In this document: positions 8,201-12,961 of the stretch, piece after piece
Layout: each line of letters begins with the position of its first letter
Numbering within the stretch: the first letter of the stretch is position 1
Assembly: GCA_003640385.1 (NCBI GenBank)
Contig: RCAB01000912.1
Coordinates: 1 to 12,961 of the forward strand
Length of the DNA: 12,961 bases
DNA from: Setaria digitata
Lineage: Eukaryota; Nematoda; Chromadorea; Rhabditida; Setariidae
Direction of reading: 5' to 3'
Program-made: the position numbers and the translations under genes
The notes under the pieces: generated by a model
What the model saw: the letters and a program-made list of their open reading frames with translations, nothing else
Database searches by the model: none
Told to the model about the DNA's origin: nothing

Positions 8201-10470
8201 TATATATGTGACAGTATTTGTAATGAAAGCAACTAGCTAGGCAAAGAGTTAATTAATTTTGCAATTAATTAAAATTGCAAACTTCTTCAGGAAATGATTA
8301 GACTAGACTGATTGCTATTTCAGCGAACTACCGCACTGCAAGCAGCAAACGCTTTACGCGCTGCATATGGTACAGTGTATACGGTTGGTACCGGAGCTGA
8401 TACTTTATGTTAGTTTTTTTTCATTTTGTCCATGAAGAAAACGGAAGAACCGGAAGAAAGGAAGGGAAGGTAGGGGGAAAACTAGGATGTTTGAAGCTGA
8501 TCAAGACCGATCTCAATAATATAGAGAGAAATTATCCTGTTTGCAGTTGATTAAGGCTGATTCCGGTGAAGTAGAATGAAATTGAACCGTTTCTACTTCA
8601 TCAGGACTAATTTTGGCTATTTAGAGGAAAATTTCATTTGAACAAGATCGATTTCGACGATCTAGAATGAAATGACATTGACTAATTAAATAGGTTTAAT
8701 AAAATTTCATAAATTATAAGGGTTGAATTGAATGAAATAGACAGTCCTAATTAGCGTTAATTAATCTTGGAACATGTTGACCTCTCCAAATAATAATATT
8801 AGGAATAAAATTTTTATAATTTCAAATTTGTTAGCTTGAAATTTGAAAGATTTGTTCAATCGAAAATTTTAATTATTATTAATTAATTTTTCCTTTAAAT
8901 TATATATTTTTGAAGAAAAAATCAAAAATTATTGCTAATTTTTGATGGAAAACTTTTAGATCCGGCATCCGGTGGCGCAGAAGATTGGGCAAAAGGACGT
9001 ATGGGTATTAAATATTCGTATCTTTTCGAACTACGTCCAGAAGAGCAAGTCTGGGATGGTTTTCTGTTAGATGAAAATCAGGTAATGCTAAATTATCTAG
9101 CGATAATTCATTTATAATTCCGGAAATATCGTAATATATTTCTCGAGAATTTTACAATCTCTCTCACATATTTCAAATTTGATCATTATGAGAAAATTGC
9201 TAATTTAAACTTATATTTCAAAATGATTTTATTGAAAACTTAAAAAAAAAAAGAAAATTAAAAAACAGAGTAGGAAGAAAGAAGAATATATTGTAATGAA
9301 AGTAGTCATATATATTATCTCTTGTAATTTTTTTTTTTATTCAAAATTAATATTAAGCTTAATTAAATTAGTTATGCTTTTTTTTTTTTTTATTTTTTGA
9401 AATTTTGAATTAGTCAACTTTTCATAGATTATTTTAGCATAGCAATCATTTACTTTTACTTTATTTTATTTCTGCCACAGATAATACCAACAGCACGTGA
9501 AACATTTGAAGCTGTAAAAGTGATCGCGAATCGTGCGCATGCAATGTTTGCGTCGAAAAATCCAACTAATGTGCAAGGCAGAAATTCACATAAAGTGGTA
9601 TGTAATTAATTATCCGTGAATTTTTAGTCGAATTATCGGAATTGGCTAAATTATATTTCAAAAATAAAAGAAAAAAAAAATTCAAAATTTATCATAAATG
9701 AATTAAATCTATAATAATGATTAATTATGTTTTTGGTTGCAACAAAGAATAAAAGAAAGAAGGCATAGATAAGAAATTTGCACCAAATGGGAATTAAAAT
9801 AATCAACAATTACGATTAGTTATTAATTAATTATGTTCCGATGTGGCTTCATGAAGAATATGACCCTGTTTACTGGAATTAAAAAAAGATAATTTGATTA
9901 TATATGTAGTCAATAAAACCATGCGTTTTTTCAATAAATCTATAAGTGGAACTTATTAAATCAACTATGAAATAACCTAATAAATGCCTAATCAATTACT
10001 GACTATTGCTGGGCCAACCAAAAATGGTACTCTGAATTATGCCTGAGTTTTTTCCCTTTTTTTTTTTTTTTTTTGCTTTTCAATACTATTTCATCCTTTT
10101 TGGAATAATTTTAGCACTTTTAATTAATGAAAAAATGCCTTTTACGTATGTATTTTATTTACTTAACGGACAACTCTCGTCTCACGTAAGTGTCAAAAAA
10201 TGCCTCACTTATTTTAAGTTTCAAATTATAATAACAGAATTAAAATGCATAGTAGTATAATTTTTTTTTTTTAATTAGATGCTTTTTGCACGTTTATTTT
10301 TACCCCGGTCAATCATCAAATATTTGTTAAGATATTTCTAAAAAAAAAAAAAAAAAAAAATAAAGGAAAAGAAATCATAATTAGTTTGCTTAATTAATAA
10401 GGGAATCAACTAATTATTAGTATAACTTATTATCCTTTTACAGCAAAACAGCTTTGTGTTTGGCATCTAA
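2036..10470 (+). CDS. Secreted or membrane-anchored zinc carboxypeptidase, M14A family (14-exon gene model)
   Basis: A metallocarboxypeptidase that would remove C-terminal residues from proteins or peptides outside the cell or in the secretory route. Order in the about 549-residue product: hydrophobic segment (about 30-42), Asn/Ser linker (64-79), M14 propeptide (about 80-175), basic activation site (R197-R198 before [14 protein letters not shown]), catalytic domain (about 199-525). Zinc ligands are H264 and E267 in HARE and H409 in HSYS. Substrate residues are R266, R326 in LWRK, N356-R357 in GVDLNRNY, and Y462 in YPASGG. The catalytic Glu is E485 in KYSYLFELR, and C350/C373 match the conserved disulfide. 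E469 sits at the specificity position (255 in bovine numbering), suggesting basic substrates. Coding pieces: 2036-2271, 2312-2393, 3798-3938, 4988-5009, 5081-5114, 5182-5401, 5617-5721, 7003-7180, 7503-7618, 7878-8042, 8324-8408, 8960-9081, 9481-9597, 10444-10470 (or 10452-10505). Family certain; N- and C-termini uncertain. Confidence 0.9.
2216..2268. repeat. CAA/CAG trinucleotide repeat in exon 1
   Basis: A nearly uninterrupted (CAR)n array, ending one codon before the splice donor. In the gene frame it reads Asn/Ser; the other two frames would give poly-Gln and poly-Thr. Length polymorphism would change the linker length without altering the enzyme domain. Confidence 0.85.
2312..2393 (+). 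CDS. Exon 2: start of M14 propeptide
   Basis: Encodes [15 protein letters not shown]...LLINNTK, the first strand and helix of a carboxypeptidase activation domain (family pattern V-x-R-x-x-P...E...Q...L). The acceptor is ATTCAG ending at 2311, giving a 40-base intron. A second acceptor, TTTTACAG, lies 11 bases downstream at 2322 and looks stronger, but its use shifts frame and meets a TGA. The reading frame therefore selects 2311. The donor is AAAG/GTAAAT at 2394, phase 0. Confidence 0.8.
2394..3797 (+). other. Intron 2 (1404 bases)
   Basis: GTAAAT donor to TTTTTTTTTAG acceptor. AT-rich with A-runs near 2498-2512 and 3717-3730. No credible coding sequence, RNA gene or repeat family recognised inside. 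Confidence 0.75.
3798..3938 (+). CDS. Exon 3: propeptide core
   Basis: Forty-seven codons from [20 protein letters not shown] to [15 protein letters not shown] is the typical start of the second propeptide strand and the VMIDDVEKL segment matches the end of the activation domain (family pattern Y-x-V-x-I-x-D-V-x). Phase 0 at both ends; donor TTG/GTAATT at 3939. Confidence 0.88.
3939..4987 (+). other. Intron 3 (1049 bases)
   Basis: GTAATT donor to TTTTTTTGAATCAG acceptor ending at 4987. AT-rich; no coding sequence, RNA gene or clear repeat recognised. Confidence 0.65.
4988..5009 (+). CDS. Exon 4: 22-base micro-exon
   Basis: Reads N-I-L-E-E-L-I plus one base, flanked by a TTGAATCAG acceptor and an ATAG/GTAAAT donor. 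Exon 3 ends in phase 0 while exon 6 needs two preceding bases. Only including this piece (one leftover base) and exon 5 together satisfies that. The residues extend the helix linking propeptide to enzyme. Found by frame logic; transcript evidence not available here. Confidence 0.65.
5081..5114 (+). CDS. Exon 5: 34-base micro-exon
   Basis: Acceptor AATATTTAG ends at 5080 and donor AAAA/GTAATT begins at 5115. Continuing from exon 4 it reads [12 protein letters not shown], a charged amphipathic connecting helix of the propeptide, and leaves two bases that complete a Lys codon with the first base of exon 6. The introns on either side are only 71 and 67 bases. A minus-strand open frame over this area is a shadow. 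Confidence 0.65.
5182..5401 (+). CDS. Exon 6: activation site and start of the catalytic domain
   Basis: Begins KIRKLREST, then PRGSNWL, then SRR before [18 protein letters not shown]. The last segment matches the conserved first helix of M14A enzymes (YHTLDEI in carboxypeptidase A). Cleavage after the RR pair (residues 197-198) is the likely activation step. The exon ends in [14 protein letters not shown], the conserved G-x-S/T-x-E-G-R strand. Donor AAA/GTAAGC at 5402, phase 0. Confidence 0.93.
5617..5721 (+). CDS. Exon 7: first zinc-binding motif
   Basis: Thirty-five codons with [20 protein letters not shown]. His and Glu of HARE are two of the three zinc ligands and its Arg equals substrate-binding R71. 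Acceptor TTTTTTAG ends at 5616; donor CAG/GTTAGT at 5722. Confidence 0.96.
5722..7002 (+). other. Intron 7 (1281 bases)
   Basis: GTTAGT donor to AACTTCTAG acceptor. Contains a 21-base A run at 6061-6081 and an ATT-rich microsatellite-like block at about 6710-6790. No coding exon recognised; a minus-strand open frame at 6341-6559 has no protein-like features. Confidence 0.75.
7003..7180 (+). CDS. Exon 8: NPDGYEY and LWRK substrate-binding segment
   Basis: Encodes [17 protein letters not shown]...[10 protein letters not shown]. The NPDG motif and the LWRK arginine (R127 in bovine numbering, stabilises the oxyanion) are hallmarks of M14A. It ends after CGT plus one base at G/GTACTT; reading on past 7180 hits a stop, confirming the donor. 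Confidence 0.95.
7381..7447. repeat. 16-bp direct repeat in intron 8
   Basis: TTAGCTAGAATTTTCA occurs at 7381-7396 and 7432-7447, a 51-base period, within the 322-base intron 8 (7181-7502). The remainder of that intron is featureless AT-rich sequence. Confidence 0.75.
7503..7618 (+). CDS. Exon 9: [10 protein letters not shown] substrate-binding loop
   Basis: Completes a Gly codon, then [21 protein letters not shown] through DPCSEIYQ. Asn-Arg of LNRN equal N144-R145, which bind the substrate C-terminal carboxylate. The Cys before QGVD and the Cys in DPCSE match the conserved disulfide pair; an extra adjacent Cys (C349) is present. Acceptor TTTTAG ends at 7502; donor CAA/GTTTGT at 7619. Confidence 0.95.
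7878..8042 (+). CDS. Exon 10: third zinc ligand HSYS
   Basis: [13 protein letters not shown], then [16 protein letters not shown]. The His is the third zinc ligand (H196), and Ser-Tyr equal S197-Y198 of the S2 site. Acceptor follows a long T tract (TTTTCCTAG); donor TTG/GTTAGT at 8043. Fifty-five codons, phase 0 at both ends. Confidence 0.96.
8104..8123 (+). promoter_or_regulatory. Paired GATA-factor-like sites in intron 10
   Basis: ACTGATAAGA at 8104-8113 and TGATAAGA at 8116-8123. The first matches the extended intestinal GATA (ELT-2 type) site described in Caenorhabditis elegans. Its function in this intron is inferred only. Confidence 0.35.
8324..8408 (+). CDS. Exon 11: substrate-pocket helix segment
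   Basis: [28 protein letters not shown] plus one base. It matches the helix and Y-x-x-G strand before the YPASGG loop in M14A enzymes. It ends T/GTTAGT, so the Tyr codon of the catalytic loop is split across introns. Confidence 0.94.
8409..8959 (+). other. Intron 11 (551 bases)
   Basis: GTTAGT donor to CTTTTAG acceptor. Its first half holds a purine-rich block and the degenerate 50-base tandem repeat described separately; the second half is plain AT-rich sequence. Confidence 0.8.
8470..8680. repeat. Degenerate minisatellite, about 50-bp unit, in intron 11
   Basis: Units at 8493-8542, 8543-8592, 8593-8639 and about 8640-8680, with a partial unit before 8493. Shared layout: a GAAGCTGATCAAGACCGAT-like head (GCAGTTGATTAAGGCTGATT in unit 2), a central AGTAGAATGAAAT-like part, and a CCTGTTT/CCGTTT tail. 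Units are strongly diverged in sequence but keep register, and the block is visibly richer in G and C than the rest of the intron. Confidence 0.6.
8960..9081 (+). CDS. Exon 12: YPASGG loop and catalytic glutamate
   Basis: Completes Tyr (Y248 equivalent), then [25 protein letters not shown] and a DGFLLDENQ segment. The Glu of FELR is the general base (E270). In GGAED the Glu aligns with specificity residue 255 (Ile in carboxypeptidase A, Asp in B). One residue is inserted before GIKYS relative to bovine carboxypeptidase A. Donor CAG/GTAATG at 9082. Confidence 0.96.
9082..9480 (+). other. Intron 12 (399 bases)
   Basis: GTAATG donor to TCTGCCACAG acceptor. Two long T-runs near 9329-9340 and 9378-9391; no other feature seen. 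Confidence 0.75.
9481..9597 (+). CDS. Exon 13: C-terminal helix of the catalytic domain
   Basis: [22 protein letters not shown] matches the final conserved helix (IIPTAQETW in carboxypeptidase A). A polar tail, [17 protein letters not shown], follows. Donor GTG/GTATGT at 9598 is strong. If it were not spliced the frame would end VVCN and stop at 9607-9609, a possible alternative C-terminus. Confidence 0.9.
9598..10443 (+). other. Intron 13 (about 846 bases)
   Basis: GTATGT donor to ATCCTTTTACAG acceptor. Contains a T-run near 10059-10074 and a 21-base A-run at 10340-10360. An open frame at 10039-10260 is T-rich and hydrophobic with no recognisable features and is not taken as an exon. Confidence 0.6.
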
Positions 10471-10505
10471 GTAAACGTGAAATTTGTCGTGTGATCGAAT
10501 TTTGA
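10444..10505 (+). CDS. Exon 14: terminal coding exon with two possible acceptors
   Basis: Using the strong acceptor ATCCTTTTACAG (ends 10443), phase 0 gives QNSFVFGI and a TAA at 10468-10470. Using the weaker acceptor CAAAACAG (ends 10451), also phase 0, gives [17 protein letters not shown] and a TGA at 10503-10505. The second product has more coding-like sequence; the first has the better splice signal. Neither tail belongs to the M14 fold, so the family cannot decide. Confidence 0.5.
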
Positions 10506-10910
10506 CGTGCACTTAAAGTGACTAATACACGTACCGCAGACGTTTTCACAAGATTAATGGAATTCGTAAAAAAAAAATCCTTTCCTTAACCTTCGAAAAA
10601 TATTTCAATGTCATTTCTGTGCTGTTGCTTAAACTTTCATTTCGTTCGTTCACCTTTTTTCTTTCCAAATTTTTTTTCTTTTTCTTTTTTTTTTTTTTTT
10701 TTTCTCATTGTATCAGTGCTTTTATCACCAAAGCTTCATTAACATTTGTCTTCAAATTTTCACGTGTTTTTTTTTTTCGCACATTTTGGCAAAATTTAAA
10801 TAATAATTAAGTGATAAATAGAGGTGATTGAAATATGAAACGGTTAAGTTTTTTTTTTTTTTTCTTCCTTTTTTGACTACGTGTAAATGTTTTCTAAATA
10901 AAATTCGAAA
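10471..10910 (+). other. 3' UTR of the carboxypeptidase mRNA (inferred)
   Basis: Runs from the stop to just after the AATAAA at 10897. The first part (to about 10565) is less AT-rich and codon-like in the frame after the TGA; the rest is T-rich with several homopolymers. The extent is inferred from the polyadenylation signal only. Confidence 0.45.
10897..10902 (+). terminator. Polyadenylation signal AATAAA
   Basis: A canonical AATAAA lies about 400 bases after the stop, followed within about ten bases by an A-rich tract. In such AT-rich DNA the hexamer is common, so its assignment rests on being the first good candidate I found after the last exon. Confidence 0.4.
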
Positions 10911-12961
10911 AAAAAAAAAGAACGTGTTTTTGGTATAACGTAAGTGTCATTTAAATAACATTTATCTAAAATTTACTCAGATCATTATCATTTCATGATA
11001 ATCAGGTGATAATGAAAATCCCGTCATGTTTACGTAAATATGTATTCCATTGTAACTGTTCATATGTCTTAGATTACGCGGAAGATTATTCGAAAAAGAA
11101 TATAAATGTTTCACATTAGTCGAACTGTTACAATTATTACTAATCATGCTAACATTTGCTGCAATAATAACATTGATAATTATAATTATAACAAGTCATT
11201 ATCACAAGTGGGTAGAAATAGATGAAAGCTTTCCCATTGCTAGAATAATCACGATAAGGCTATTTTTTTTATAGCATATAAAATTATAATTAAAATGATT
11301 AACATAATTTAACGTAATCGGATGATAACGATTAATTAGACATTCATATTATCACGATAACGTTGATTTTAAAAGCATCATAATCATTACAGTTGCAAGT
11401 ATTCATTATTATAGTTGAATAAAATTCAAATGATATGCTTGCAGTAGTCAGTCATAACTCCTACGCTAATTATATCTAAGTTTTATATAACACTATCATT
11501 ATCATTTCAAGAAGGAATCTTTGATGAGAAGAAAAATTTCTAAGAAAAACCATTCCATATGCAAACAACTGAATAAACAAATTTTAAAATTAATAGTCTT
11601 AATTAATTGTTCTATTCTATACGTCCACTCATAAAACTTCACTAATTTTTATTATTATCGTTCCGTCCATTTCGTAGCTTCGAATTTTGTGATAATGAAT
11701 TATCAATCTCCCTTTCATATTATAATTAATTCGCCATTAGTTGTCTATTTTTTTACTTTATATTCTTTACTACTTTAATAATAAACAATAAAAATTCTCT
11801 CATCCAGTATAATTTAAATTGTTAAAAATTTAAAAGAAAAAGAAATGAATTAGTGGAATAAAAACGCTTATGAGAAAATGATCTGTTTATCATTGATATC
11901 GGTAATCGCTTAAGGGACTTGAAAGATGACAATGAAACATTCTATTTCCTACTTTTTCTTTTGAGATTAAAAAAAAAAAACGCGATAAAAATATCAGAGC
12001 TGATAAGTTTGCCATAATTTTGTAATCATATAAGAATGGAAAGTACTAATTTTATAAAATAGTTAAAATATATTTTAGATTAATCATTTGAGGACTTGCT
12101 TTTATTAAAATTTAATTATATTAGAAAAATGATTGCAAATTATGGATTAACCAAAAGTTTAGAAACTAATTTTTCCGGAAATTAACATAGGATTTTTCTC
12201 CGCTAAAACCTAGGCTCTTTTAGTTAATACCACAGATTATTGAACCGGAAATTTAGCCCGAAATTGTTTCCGATAGGAACTTATGCTCTGAAGCTTTGAA
12301 ACGAAAATTTGAATAGAATTAATTAAAAGACTAGAAAAGACTTAGCTTAGTCTGATTTCAAATTTTTCAAGTTAAATTATTATTTTTATGCAATTTCATC
12401 TTCAACAAATTATTCACTTTACAATAAAATAATAAGTGAAAATTTTTGAACTTTACGAATAAAAAATTTTAGTCACATCAAAGCACGATTTATTATTATT
12501 ATTTTTTTAATGAAAAAAAAACTTGCAATTGGAAAAAAAACTGAGGAAGAAAAAATAAACAAACATTTTTAAACTGATTTCGAAAGTAGTGATTAATCAT
12601 TTTCATTATCAGTATCAGATTGACAACCTTAACAAAACAAAAAAAAAAGTGATAATAATATCATAGTGATATTGGGGGAAAAAAAAATTTTCATATTTTC
12701 AAATTATCGTCCGTTTGTTTTTCATTTTTCATTGCACAGGTAAATTATTTTCGAATAACACTATAAAACAACCACTAACAGAGTGCGAATTTATGTTTTG
12801 TTTCTTTCCTTCCTTTTCAATTAACTATCAACAAAGCAAATATTTGAAGAGCTTTTCTTTCTTTCTTTTTTTTTGTTTATATTTTTCACATTTTGTGCGA
12901 AAATTTTAAAGTGTTTAGCAACGAAAGAATTTAATGAACATAAAACGTAAAAAAAAAAAAA
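10911..12961. other. Intergenic region, no gene recognised
   Basis: No open frame with protein-like composition on either strand and no tRNA or rRNA recognised. The first 800 bases are rich in TGATAA/TTATCA words; the rest is AT-rich with A and T runs. An open frame at 12715-12909 is Phe/Ser-rich low complexity and not supported. The window ends in an A-run. Confidence 0.55.
10984..11012. repeat. Overlapping inverted repeats built from TTATCA/TGATAA
   Basis: ATTATCA at 10984-10990 pairs with TGATAAT at 10996-11002 across a five-base loop, and CATTATCA pairs equally with the second TGATAATG near 11007-11013. Two alternative hairpins therefore share one arm. Confidence 0.65.

Noticed and set aside
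8251..8281. Inverted repeat TTTGCAATT/AATTGCAAA near the end of intron 10, considered as a MITE terminus
   Set aside because: Only nine paired bases, no target-site duplication, and such AT-rich palindromes are common by chance here.
10039..10260. Hydrophobic open frame in intron 13, considered as an extra exon or membrane tail
   Set aside because: Composed of T-runs, has no suitable acceptor and donor pair in phase, and reads as low complexity.
10279..10341. Possible exon after TTTTAATTAG encoding [20 protein letters not shown]
   Set aside because: Its only donor-like site (GTTAAG at about 10326) gives a phase that runs into a stop in exon 14, and there is no similarity to M14 tails.
12715..12909. 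Phe-rich open frame near the right edge
   Set aside because: Low-complexity T-rich sequence with no supporting splice structure or motif.

Overview
This is an AT-rich eukaryotic window with one interpretable gene: a multi-exon zinc metallocarboxypeptidase of the M14 (carboxypeptidase A/B) family on the plus strand, from about 2036 to 10470/10505. The style suggests a nematode, plausibly a filarial-type parasite. Exons are short (22-236 nt), introns follow GT-AG with T-rich acceptors ending in TTTCAG/TTTTAG, introns range from tens of bases to about 1.4 kb, and non-coding DNA is full of A and T homopolymers. The species call is inference; no marker gene fixes it.

Layout. 1-281: trinucleotide-repeat-rich, His-codon-rich sequence, possibly the 3' end of an upstream gene. 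282-1922: non-coding, with a diverged direct duplication of about 249 bp (661-895 and 910-1157), a 45-bp-period direct repeat, and two T-tract acceptor-like sites (1777 and 1922) that could be cis- or trans-splice acceptors of the carboxypeptidase mRNA. 2036-10470: the gene, rebuilt as 14 coding exons by following reading frame across splice sites. 10471-10910: 3' UTR with an AATAAA at 10897. 10911-12961: no gene seen; its first 700 bases are unusually rich in TGATAA/TTATCA motifs.

The protein is about 549 or 558 residues depending on the last acceptor: an N-terminal hydrophobic segment, an Asn/Ser low-complexity linker, an M14 propeptide, a basic activation site, and a full catalytic domain. 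All expected zinc ligands (HARE, HSY) and the catalytic Glu are present. The residue aligned with S1' position 255 of bovine carboxypeptidase A is Glu, which hints at carboxypeptidase B-like preference for basic C-terminal residues.

Points most worth a second look are: two micro-exons (22 and 34 nt) that only together restore frame; tandem acceptors at exon 2 and at the last exon where the choice changes the protein; GATA-factor motif clusters in exon 1, in intron 10 (including ACTGATAAGA) and downstream, which fit an intestinal protease; a degenerate 50-bp minisatellite in intron 11; and exon-like sequence continuing past the final stop codon. I saw no clearly new biological system.
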